A stretch of DNA of 64,000 bases from Catalinimonas alkaloidigena (GTDB taxonomy: Bacteria > Bacteroidota > Bacteroidia > Cytophagales > Flexibacteraceae). The first letter of the stretch is position 1, and each line of letters opens with the position of its first letter. Below, in pieces: positions 46,325 to 53,969 of this stretch. The notes under the pieces are model-generated. The model was not told the DNA's origin and did not search any database. It worked only from the letters and a program-made list of their open reading frames with translations. The translations under genes were made by a program, and so were the position numbers. The stretch covers positions 62,001 through 126,000 of the forward strand of contig NZ_FNFO01000009.1 of NCBI RefSeq assembly GCF_900100765.1, in the 5' to 3' direction.

Positions 46325-46879
46325 CCGACCGCTTGCTGCCTAAGCAAAAAGACCCCGAGAGAGGGGGCGTGCAGCGGACGTTCCGGTCATAGCTAACATT
46401 GGTGCGATGTGCGCCATGTCTTGCGTAAGGCTGTCCCCTGTTTATAGAAAGGTATACCCGATGACTGTTATCTGAAAGTAGGCGTGAGGATTGGTAGAAA
46501 TGGGTTAGAAGTACCCTAGAAACCAGTGAAGCCCGCTGGTGTAGCGGGTTTCCTAGCCAGAATAAGGAGAAAAGCGGAGAGTTAGAACTCTTGTATCAAA
46601 AGAGTTCATCTGTATAGGGTATAACGGGATTTTGATCGTAGCTTTTAGTAAACAGGTTCTTATAACTTATTTTATCGGATAGACGTGTGTTCCTTCCGTT
46701 GATTAGGAGCTATCTTCCTAAATGCAGATAGTAGAGACGCTGACACGAAATCTTCGGGAAAGAGGCTATGCGGCTTTGAGCGAATGATATTGATGGCTGG
46801 TATCTTGGTTCTTTCTGCATGACCCATAATAGTGCTAATCCATCAATGGGTCGAAGCAAATAAATCAATTTGAGGATGA
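46325..46879. other. Low-G+C gene-free gap
   Basis: These 555 bases are clearly A+T-richer than their surroundings. I see no gene with recognisable features; a 51-residue minus-strand frame (46672-46827) has no motif. Hairpins are present: CCCGCT/AGCGGG with a GGTGT loop (46532-46548) and GAACTCTT/AAGAGTTC with a seven-base loop (46585-46607). The first 70 bases form a further stem-rich element beside the kinase stop. The base composition suggests a scar of an insertion or a boundary of a transferred block. Confidence 0.5.
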
Positions 46880-47728
46880 TCACGCGCGTGCATTCCAGCT
46901 GTTGCAGACGGTACCCTTCTCGTCGTAATACTTTTTGATGACCTTGGTCAGGTGGCTGGCATCCGTAAAGCCCAGCTCGTAGGCGATTTCCTTCAGACTT
47001 TGGCCTGAGTGCTGGATGCGGCTCTGCGCAACATTGACCCGGGCTTTCAGAATGTACTCTTTGAGGTTACTGCCGACTTTCTTCTTAAAGTACTCGCTCA
47101 CGTAACTGGGAGCCAGGTGAAACGTTTCGGCAATGGCCTCTGCCTTGAGTTTGTCGTTCTCGAATAAGTTGTGCTGAATATACTGCAGAAGATCTTTGGC
47201 CTCGGGGGCGTCGGCATGATGACTCTCCAGAAAGCGGTTCTCAAAGTTGCGCACCAGGATGTTGAGCATGGCCACCATGTTGGTACGGAGGATGGACTCG
47301 GAGGGACGCGCCTGTTGGCGCTCGTGCAGCATGTTGGTGATCAGGCTGATGATTAGGGCTTTGTCGGACGGCGCATGCATGATGTCGCCCGGCACCCGGT
47401 TGTAGGTAGAGAGGATGTAGTGCAGGTTTTTGAACCACTCCCGGTAGTCCATCATCTGCCTTTTGTCTTCCTGGAAGAACAGTGCATTGAAACGAATAAA
47501 AACGAAGGTAGTAGGCGTCTGGATCTGGAACGAATGGCAGTCGTAGGGAGGCAGTAAAAAAAGGCTGTCCTTCTGGTAGGGCAGCAGCATGTCGTTGATG
47601 CACTGGCTCCCCGTGCCCTCCTTGATAAAAACCAGTTCAAAAAAGTTGTGCTGATGCGGACGTTTGGTCCACTTCAGTAACGTTTCTTCCTCCATTTCGA
47701 AGGGCTGCACCGTTTTTTCTATCTTCAT
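46880..47728 (-). CDS. AraC-family transcriptional regulator
   Basis: A 282-residue regulator. The N-terminal cupin-like sensing domain (residues about 15-140; KRPHQHNFFELVFIKEGTG, then LFLLPPYDCHSFQ) is followed by a two-helix-turn-helix AraC domain (about 180-278; AEAIAETFHLAPSYVSEYFKKK, then KEIAYELGFTDASHLTKVIKK). It starts at 47728; the longer frame adds 87 residues of the neighbouring region and is not supported. It is the last gene of a run of leftward accessory genes, 128 bases after the oxidoreductase, and is a likely regulator of them. Confidence 0.9.
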   Translation of the reverse strand: MKIEKTVQPFEMEEETLLKWTKRPHQHNFFELVFIKEGTGSQCINDMLLPYQKDSLFLLPPYDCHSFQIQTPTTFVFIRFNALFFQEDKRQMMDYREWFKNLHYILSTYNRVPGDIMHAPSDKALIISLITNMLHERQQARPSESILRTNMVAMLNILVRNFENRFLESHHADAPEAKDLLQYIQHNLFENDKLKAEAIAETFHLAPSYVSEYFKKKVGSNLKEYILKARVNVAQSRIQHSGQSLKEIAYELGFTDASHLTKVIKKYYDEKGTVCNSWNARA

Positions 47729-47756
47729 TGCCTGCGATCGCTTGGTTTCGGGGAGT

Positions 47757-47793
47757 TGCCGGGAAATAAGTATACAGAAACGCTTCCCCGGCA
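47757..47793 (-). other. Hairpin between oxidoreductase and AraC genes
   Basis: TGCCGGG (47757-47763) and CCCGGCA (47787-47793) are perfect arms with a 23-base loop. No T-run of note. It may separate the AraC message from that of the genes upstream. Confidence 0.4.
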
Positions 47794-47856
47794 GAGGAAT
47801 GTAGAGGAATGCCGGTTGTTTTTGCATAAAGCTACCCATCAGGTCTGAAACATGCA

Positions 47857-48804
47857 CTACGCGCTTTCTACCGTCACGACGGTTTTTCCAGTCAGTTGGT
47901 GGCTGATCATCTTCTCGTGTATCAGGGGAATCTCCCGGAACGTAAACCGGTGGGCGATGCGTGGCGTCAGGATGCCTGCTGCGAGCCATGTAGCCAGTAC
48001 CTGCATATCCTCACCGCTCGAATGAACAAAGAGAAATTGGGCCTTGATGTGCCGCCGGGCGGCAAGGTCTTTCCAGGTGTCTCCGGTGCCCGACGGAATG
48101 GTGATCAGTCGTCCGTTCGCGCTTAGGATCCGAAATGCTTTGATGACGTTTTCGCCGCCCAGCGTATCCAGCACAAAGTCGATGTTGTTTGTTTCTTTTT
48201 CGAAATCAGCCGAAGTGTAGTCGATGGCTTCGTCCAGCCCATTGGCCAGCAGGAAAGGAATGTCTTTCGGTGCGGCGGTACCAATCACGTAAGCACCGTA
48301 GTGTTTGGCTAATTGCAGGGCCGGAAATCCAACGCCACCCGCCACTCCCTGGATCAGCACGCGCTCTCCTTGCCGGACGGCAGCCACCCGGAGGGCCTGG
48401 TAGGCCATCAGGGTAGCCAGGGTAGAAGCGGCGGCCTGTTCGTGCGAACAGTTCGCGGGTTTCCGGGCGATGTCGGAGACCGGTACGGCCACAAACTCGG
48501 CATAACAGCGCCCGTGGCCGGGAAAGCGAATCAACCCGAACACTTCGTCGCCCACCTGAAATGCCGATGCCTCGGCGCTTGTCTGAACCACCACGCCGCT
48601 CAGGCCCCAACCCAGTACGATTGGCGCATCGTTCTGAAGGGTGGGGTACTGTCCTTTTCCCTGGAGGGTTTTGCTATCGACGGGATTGATGTCGATTGCC
48701 ATGGTTTTAACCAACACCTCGCCGGCTTGTAGCTCGGGAACGGGAAGATCCTGCAAGCGGAGTGCTTCTGCACGGTTAAGACCTGTCAGAACGTATGCTT
48801 TCAT
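47857..48804 (-). CDS. NADP-dependent quinone-oxidoreductase-like enzyme (MDR family)
   Basis: A 315-residue medium-chain dehydrogenase/reductase. The N-terminal GroES-like part begins MKAYVLTGLNRAEAL; the nucleotide-binding motif is IQGVAGGVGFPALQLAKHYGA. The catalytic zinc ligands of alcohol dehydrogenases are not seen, so it belongs to the zinc-free quinone oxidoreductase/enoyl reductase side. It would reduce quinones or reactive alkenals in the cytoplasm, in line with the redox-type neighbours. It lies 22 bases after the Yellow/MRJP-like gene in a leftward run. Confidence 0.88.
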   Translation of the reverse strand: MKAYVLTGLNRAEALRLQDLPVPELQAGEVLVKTMAIDINPVDSKTLQGKGQYPTLQNDAPIVLGWGLSGVVVQTSAEASAFQVGDEVFGLIRFPGHGRCYAEFVAVPVSDIARKPANCSHEQAAASTLATLMAYQALRVAAVRQGERVLIQGVAGGVGFPALQLAKHYGAYVIGTAAPKDIPFLLANGLDEAIDYTSADFEKETNNIDFVLDTLGGENVIKAFRILSANGRLITIPSGTGDTWKDLAARRHIKAQFLFVHSSGEDMQVLATWLAAGILTPRIAHRFTFREIPLIHEKMISHQLTGKTVVTVESA

Positions 48805-48826
48805 GGTTTTTTGACGGTAGGAGAAA

Positions 48827-49897
48827 CTAACTTGGCGAAGGCCGGGCCCCGATTTTCATTTTATAGATGACGACGGGCCTCTGTACTTTGTTAACGCCCT
48901 TCTGGAACGGAGCCAGCCGATTCAGTTGGCCGGTAGGCATCCACAAATACCCTTCGTGATCGATCCAGAGGGCATCGCACCACAGAAGGCGTTTGTCCTG
49001 CACCACCACGCTGGTGGCCCCCTCGGGCGTGATCCGGAGGATGCGCCGCCGATTGACGTCGCTCACGTAGAGGTTGCCCGCCGCATCGATCGCCGTACCT
49101 CCGGTGGAAGGGGTTTGGTAAAAGAGCGAAATCTGGGCAGCCAGTGCCTTTTCGTCCATCGCTGCATCGCAGAGGTACTTGGTTTCGACGCGCCACAGGG
49201 GGCCACTGGCCGGCTGAAAGTAGAGCCATTGCCCATCGGGCGAGATCTCCAGCTGATCCGCATGAATGCGCACCTCGTTCCCGCGCTCGTCTTTCATAAT
49301 TTTTCCTTCGGCGCGAATCGGAAGTTGGTCGGTCGTCGAGACGTGATTTTCCAGCACCCTCCGGCCTTGGCCCGTAGTCTTGTCCAGCACAATCAGCGCC
49401 GGTGCGCCCGCGTCGGTCAGAAAAATGGTGTTGTCCCACAGGCGGAGGTCGTCGATGAACGAGGTTGCTGTCGACACCGCGGCCAGCGGCAGGATGCGAA
49501 CAACCTGATCGGTGCGGGGATCAATCGCCACCAGTTTGGCGGCCGGTCCCGGCAGGGGGGCGGCGCCCATCCGGGGAGTGCCGGTGTCCACCCCCCAGAG
49601 CAGTCCGTCGGGGCCGATGCGCAACGAGTTGGTGCGTACGAACGTTTCGTCCGTTGCTGCACCTGCCTGCCAGTTGTTCCAGGCGGCGTTCGGATAAGGT
49701 ACGATGTGGCCGTCGGGCAGAACCTCCCCGATGCGCATGCCGGTGTCGCCTTCAAGCCGGGGAAAACAGACAAAGATGCGGTGGTCAGCCGTGACCGTGA
49801 CGCCGTTCCAGACCGTCTCCGAGGTCGCTACCGGTTCGAGTTGTGCCAGGGTCGTGGTGCTGAGGAGAGTCGCCAGCAGAAAGAGAACGTGTTTCAT
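48827..49897 (-). CDS. Exported Yellow/major-royal-jelly-like propeller protein, copy 1
   Basis: A 356-residue protein of the MRJP/Yellow family (six-bladed propeller, related to SMP-30-type lactonases). The signal peptide MKHVLFLLATLLSTTTLA sets the start at 49897; upstream frame starts are TTG or lack a signal. The family features are PYPNAAWNNWQAG near residue 70 and ITPEGATSVVVQDKRL near the C terminus. Functions in this family vary (dopachrome-tautomerase-like or ligand carrier), so a specific reaction is not claimed. A second copy follows in the same run, and both contain the same PYP..AWNN motif. Confidence 0.83.
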   Translation of the reverse strand: MKHVLFLLATLLSTTTLAQLEPVATSETVWNGVTVTADHRIFVCFPRLEGDTGMRIGEVLPDGHIVPYPNAAWNNWQAGAATDETFVRTNSLRIGPDGLLWGVDTGTPRMGAAPLPGPAAKLVAIDPRTDQVVRILPLAAVSTATSFIDDLRLWDNTIFLTDAGAPALIVLDKTTGQGRRVLENHVSTTDQLPIRAEGKIMKDERGNEVRIHADQLEISPDGQWLYFQPASGPLWRVETKYLCDAAMDEKALAAQISLFYQTPSTGGTAIDAAGNLYVSDVNRRRILRITPEGATSVVVQDKRLLWCDALWIDHEGYLWMPTGQLNRLAPFQKGVNKVQRPVVIYKMKIGARPSPS

Positions 49898-49952
49898 AAG
49901 CTGCATGCGCAAAACGGCTGCGACCGTGGTTAGGTCGCAGGTGGTCCTGCCG

Positions 49953-51095
49953 CTATAGTTTGATTCTGAAAATCTGATAGGGATACCGGGTGCGGTTTAC
50001 GTTTCCGTTGAACCAGGGCATCCGCTGAATTTGCGTGGTAGAGACGTAGAGGTAGCCGTCGGTCGAAATGCTGTAGCTATCCGGCCACACCAGTCGGGTC
50101 GTATCCCGCACGAGGGTCTGCATGCCAAGGTCGGGCGTGATTTTCACCAGGCTGCTTTGTTCCAGGTCGCCCACGTAAAGATTACCCTGCCGATCGAAGG
50201 CCATCCCGTCGGTGGTCGTGAAGTGTCCCAGGTCCTGCACGCTGTCGACCAGCGTCGCCTGAGGAAGCGAGAAATCCCGTAGCAGATGCGTGCGGATGCG
50301 GTACAGCTTGTCGTCCGTGAGGGGTTTGTAATACAGCCAGTCACGATCCGGCGTAAGCGCAATACCGTCGGAATTAATCTGGACAGGGCTGCCGTCGGCC
50401 TTGGTAAACGCTTTTCCCTCGAACCTGATATGATAAGCCGGGTCTGAGACGACCGAAGGCGAGTCGTGGAGTACAAAGCGGGAAGCGCCGGTATTGAGAT
50501 CGAGCACAACAATTCCACCGTTGGAAGAGCTGGTCAGGTAAGCAAAGCCGTGTTCGTGGTCGACCCGAATGTCGTTAAGGTAGCTGTCTTTTCCGGCTAC
50601 GCTATCGGGAAACCGGTAAATGCGTTCTACCTGATTGCTGGCCAGGTCGACTTTCACCACCTTGTTGCTCTGCTGGTACACCGCTCCCAGGCCGATGCCG
50701 GCGGCGTCGACGATCCACAGGGAGCCTTGGTCATCGGCCACGACGGCCTGCACACACACAAACTGATGCTGCCCATCCTCGCCGGTCCGGAAGTTGTTCC
50801 AGGCCGTGTCCGGATAAGGGACCGCTTTTCCTTCGATGATTTCCACCACCGAGTAGGCATGCGTGTCGAGCCAGTAGGGGTAATTGGTGAAGAGGCGTCC
50901 CTCCGGAGAGACGGCCACGCCCGTAAACTGATACACACTGTCGGCAAATACTTCTTCGAGCCTCGGAGCCGCCGCAGGGAGGGGCGCTGTAGCGTCTGCC
51001 GTTTCCGGAGGCGTCTGCCGGGTTTCCGACGAAGTACTGCAACTGATGAGTCCTGTCATTACGAAAATGAAGAGGAGCATTCCATACGTTTTCAT
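49953..51095 (-). CDS. Yellow/major-royal-jelly-like lipoprotein, copy 2
   Basis: A 380-residue paralogue of the preceding entry. The signal ends in a lipobox, LISCS, so it should be lipid-anchored. Shared motifs are PYPDTAWNNFRTG, a VCVQAVVADDQGSLWIVD blade and FDRQGNLYVGDLEQSS. I start at 51095 where the signal begins; the longer frame adds 67 residues that overlap the cupin gene. It lies 40 bases upstream of copy 1. Tandem copies with different localisation signals (free versus lipoprotein) suggest division of labour at the cell envelope. Confidence 0.83.
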   Translation of the reverse strand: MKTYGMLLFIFVMTGLISCSTSSETRQTPPETADATAPLPAAAPRLEEVFADSVYQFTGVAVSPEGRLFTNYPYWLDTHAYSVVEIIEGKAVPYPDTAWNNFRTGEDGQHQFVCVQAVVADDQGSLWIVDAAGIGLGAVYQQSNKVVKVDLASNQVERIYRFPDSVAGKDSYLNDIRVDHEHGFAYLTSSSNGGIVVLDLNTGASRFVLHDSPSVVSDPAYHIRFEGKAFTKADGSPVQINSDGIALTPDRDWLYYKPLTDDKLYRIRTHLLRDFSLPQATLVDSVQDLGHFTTTDGMAFDRQGNLYVGDLEQSSLVKITPDLGMQTLVRDTTRLVWPDSYSISTDGYLYVSTTQIQRMPWFNGNVNRTRYPYQIFRIKL

Positions 51096-51186
51096 GTTAC
51101 TTACCATCTGAGGTATGATGAATGGGGTTGGGGAAACCGGCCCGTGCCCGGATGCAGAGCGCCGCCTGGCCGGACCGGTGATGCGT

Positions 51187-51603
51187 TTATTTCTGGAAGT
51201 ACTGGTCCGTCCCGTTGATCCAGTCTTCCCGTTGGGGAGCAAAAAAATCCAGGTCGATTGTGCCGTCTTCCAGGCATTCAAACCGGTGGGGAACATGGGC
51301 GGGAATCAGAAGCACTTCGCCGGCTTTGACCACGTAGGTCTGTTCCTGAATCGTGACCTTCACGCTGCCTTGCAGAATGAACGTATACTGTTCGTTCGGG
51401 TGGTGATGCAGCGGTACTACCGCTCCCCGTTGCATGGTAAAATAGCCGAATGTAGCGCTATTCCCGGACGCCATCCGGCGGGTAATGCCGGCACTAAGCT
51501 GCTGGGTGGCCATGGTATCGAGGGTGAGGTGACGCACGGATTGTGCCTGGAGGGCCGCCATGCTCGCTAGCCAAACGACCAGCGCGCCTATAAACTGTCG
51601 CAT
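51187..51603 (-). CDS. Exported cupin-domain protein
   Basis: A 138-residue protein with signal peptide MRQFIGALVVWLASMAALQA. The cupin core shows motif 1 as PLHHHPNEQYTFILQG and motif 2 as LLIPAHVPHRF, with the histidines and Glu/Gln that normally bind a metal. It may be a small dioxygenase, an isomerase or only a ligand binder in the periplasm. The start at 51603 begins the signal peptide. It lies about 90 bases before the second MRJP gene. Confidence 0.83.
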   Translation of the reverse strand: MRQFIGALVVWLASMAALQAQSVRHLTLDTMATQQLSAGITRRMASGNSATFGYFTMQRGAVVPLHHHPNEQYTFILQGSVKVTIQEQTYVVKAGEVLLIPAHVPHRFECLEDGTIDLDFFAPQREDWINGTDQYFQK

Positions 51604-51653
51604 GATGTTGATTTTTACGTTCGTACGGAGAAGCATCTGCCCCTCCGTCGGGA

Positions 51654-52235
51654 TTAAGGGACGTGTACGTACGCGACGATAGAAGCCTTCGAAAGCGTGT
51701 TGGCGGTGAGGTTAAAACCCACCAGGGCCGGATTGGCGTCCTTGCTCAGGTCAAGCTTGTTTTTGAGGGCATATACGGTGATCACATACGGGTGAAACCC
51801 GCTCCCCGGCAGGGGCACCGGCCCGCCGTATCCGTACTGTCCGAAGTCATTGAGGGACGAAACGCTCCCTTTGGGTAACAGGGTAGGGTGGGTACTGGCC
51901 GCGCCCGATTTGAGGGTTTTTACGTCGTTGGGAATGTTAAACAAGACCCAGTGCCACCAGCCGCTGCCGGTAGGTGCCGCCGCATCGTACATCGTGACGG
52001 CAAAGGCCTGAGTGCCTTCGGGAGCATTCTCCCAGGACAATTCCGGCGATTCGTTTCCACCGTCTACGCCCCAGTCGTTATAATAAAACAGTGGAGTCAG
52101 CTGCCCTCCCAGTTGGGTGCTTTTGAGCGTAAAGGTCGGGGTCTGGCCGACCGATTGAGCGGAAAGCGCTCCGGAAAAGCCGAGCAAGGCTACCAGAATA
52201 AAAGCGTATAGCGATTTTTGAATTGCTGATTTCAT
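51654..52235 (-). CDS. Exported YbhB/YbcL (PEBP-like) protein
   Basis: A 193-residue phosphatidylethanolamine-binding-like protein of the bacterial YbhB/YbcL family. The signal peptide ends SGALSAQ. Motifs LSWENAPEGTQAFAVTMYD and WWHWVLFNIP, followed by YGGPVPLPGSGFHPY, form the anion-binding pocket of the family. Physiological ligands are unknown. It lies between the AhpD-like and cupin genes with short spacers, in the same direction. Confidence 0.9.
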   Translation of the reverse strand: MKSAIQKSLYAFILVALLGFSGALSAQSVGQTPTFTLKSTQLGGQLTPLFYYNDWGVDGGNESPELSWENAPEGTQAFAVTMYDAAAPTGSGWWHWVLFNIPNDVKTLKSGAASTHPTLLPKGSVSSLNDFGQYGYGGPVPLPGSGFHPYVITVYALKNKLDLSKDANPALVGFNLTANTLSKASIVAYVHVP

Positions 52236-52272
52236 GATTGTTGTGTTTAAAAATGATATGGATGACTAAATT

Positions 52273-52833
52273 TTAGTGCAGCGCCGGTGCCTCCGGAAAA
52301 TCGATCGGAATGCCGGTGTTGGCGTACACGTAGTTCGTAAAGGTGCGGAGGGAGATCCAACCCAGCAGCTCCATCAAGGCCCCTTCGTGAAAACCGGCTT
52401 TCTCAAAAGCATCGAGGAGCTGAGGGTCGGCTTTGCCTTTGTTGGCGGCTACGGACTGCGCCAGCCGGACGATTGTATTCAGTTTTGGATCGGCAATCGC
52501 GGCTTTCCGGATCGCGAGCGTCTCGTCTTCCGTAAAACCTTTGGCTTTGGCCAGCGCCGTGTGAGCAGCCAGGCAATACGCACAGTCGTTGACCTGCGAA
52601 ACCACCAGGTTGATCGCTTCGCGTTCTTTCGCCGTGAAATGAGACCCGTGCGCGAGTGCGTTCTCGAAGTCGAGCATGCCCTTCAGAGCGCCTGCGGAGT
52701 AGCCTATCGTGGCGTACAGGTTCGGCAGCATGCCGATCCGTTTTTGCACCTGTTCCAGGAGAGTTTTGGCGTCACTGCTTACTTGTTGTAGCGTGGGTAC
52801 CGCAAACGGAGCCGCAAGTTGTTGTGTGTCCAT
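52273..52833 (-). CDS. AhpD-like carboxymuconolactone decarboxylase family protein
   Basis: A 186-residue cytoplasmic protein with the CxxC motif in NDCAYCLAAHTALAKAKG, the pattern of AhpD-type peroxidase enzymes where the two cysteines and the following histidine form the reaction centre. It would reduce peroxides or related reactive compounds, though many family members remain unassigned. It has no signal peptide, unlike its neighbours. It lies 37 bases before the PEBP gene. Confidence 0.88.
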   Translation of the reverse strand: MDTQQLAAPFAVPTLQQVSSDAKTLLEQVQKRIGMLPNLYATIGYSAGALKGMLDFENALAHGSHFTAKEREAINLVVSQVNDCAYCLAAHTALAKAKGFTEDETLAIRKAAIADPKLNTIVRLAQSVAANKGKADPQLLDAFEKAGFHEGALMELLGWISLRTFTNYVYANTGIPIDFPEAPALH

Positions 52834-52866
52834 TGTGTTTCTTTTTTAGTGAGTTGGCACTGATTT

Positions 52867-53406
52867 TTAGTGTACTACGCCCAGTTGCTGCATCAACGTG
52901 AGGTTATCTTCCAGATGCCAGTCTTCAATAATTTTAGCATCCCGGATACGGAGGATATCGATCGCCAGAAAACTGACGGGCTGACCCTGGCCCTGCACGT
53001 TCCCAAAGCTTCCGGTGAACGTGCCGGTAAACTGCATGCGCACCGTAACTTTATCGTCCGTAATCAACAAGTCATTCACCGTGCAGCGGAGGTCCGGCAC
53101 GGCTTTCCGAAAGTTGGTGGACGCATACAAAGGTCCGGCCGGTCCCTGCGGTCGTCCCGGCGGAAGGGTGTTGTCGATAAATTGGGAAGCCACCGCTCTG
53201 TCGAGGTAGTGCTTCTTGCCGGTATTCCAGAAAGCGTAGTACGCCAGCGCGGTTTCCTGCATCATCGTGGCCCGCGCGGCCGACAGGCCCTGGTCGACGG
53301 TGATCGATTGAGGAACCGGTGTTTCAGGAAGCATTGCCTCTTGTGCCTGCGTGGGCAAAGCAATGAGGACGGCGGCTGCGATCAGGAGGTAGGGGATACG
53401 TTTCAT
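52867..53406 (-). CDS. Exported SnoaL-like (NTF2-fold) protein
   Basis: A 179-residue protein with signal peptide MKRIPYLLIAAAVLIALPTQA. The mature part fits the SnoaL/ester cyclase-like NTF2 fold (YYAFWNTGKKHYLDRAV, then ASTNFRKAVPDLRCTVNDLL, then IIEDWHLEDNLTLMQQLG). These proteins bind or isomerise small polycyclic or ring substrates; the function here is unknown. It is the first gene of the leftward run ending at the AraC regulator. Upstream is a long divergent gap. Confidence 0.83.
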   Translation of the reverse strand: MKRIPYLLIAAAVLIALPTQAQEAMLPETPVPQSITVDQGLSAARATMMQETALAYYAFWNTGKKHYLDRAVASQFIDNTLPPGRPQGPAGPLYASTNFRKAVPDLRCTVNDLLITDDKVTVRMQFTGTFTGSFGNVQGQGQPVSFLAIDILRIRDAKIIEDWHLEDNLTLMQQLGVVH

Positions 53407-53969
53407 CAGAAAAAGTTTGTTCGTACTGTGCCTTTCGACACCGCAAATTTTGACAGGACGCCCCTCGGAGGAGAGGTAGGTTTACAGGTTGCTCCGGTAC
53501 GTTTTCAGGTTTTTGAGACCTTTTGACGCTGCTCTGCCCCGCTGGCGCTGTATGCTGTGTGGAACTGACCTGCCGCATGGAAGGTGGCCGGGGCACGTCG
53601 TATGTGGCGGTGGACGACGGAAACAAAGCTAGGCCCTGAGCAGACCGGTTGTTGCTGCAAAGCGTTGGATCCGGGATCGGGATCGTTGAGTGGTTCGTTG
53701 TGTGGGTTAGAGTGCCGAGAGCGGCGTGGCAGAAGCGAATCCGTCCGTGCTGATCGGTGTCGACCCGTAGTCGCCAGCGGTCGCTTGCGCTGTGGTGGGC
53801 CGACGCGGTGAGCCGGCTTTCGGTCCGAACTATCGGTAGGTCGACTTAAGCTACTCTTTTCCCTTTTTCAGCGATTGACCGGAACGCAAAACCGTATTTT
53901 TATGGACCTTCCCCCATCGTTTCGAGCGAAAGTCCCGGAGAAACGGAAGCACACCAGCTCCACCCAGAC
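53407..53969. other. Divergent intergenic region
   Basis: A 563-base gap between the leftward accessory run and the rightward hybrid kinase. No protein frame has recognisable features. The only promoter-like signs are weak: CAAATTTT near 53440 for the leftward genes and TATTTTTA near 53896 for the kinase; neither matches TAnnTTTG fully. Confidence 0.45.

Noticed and set aside
46672-46827. Minus-strand frame of 51 residues in the A+T-rich gap
   Set aside because: No recognisable motif or ribosome site; kept only as a note in the gap description.
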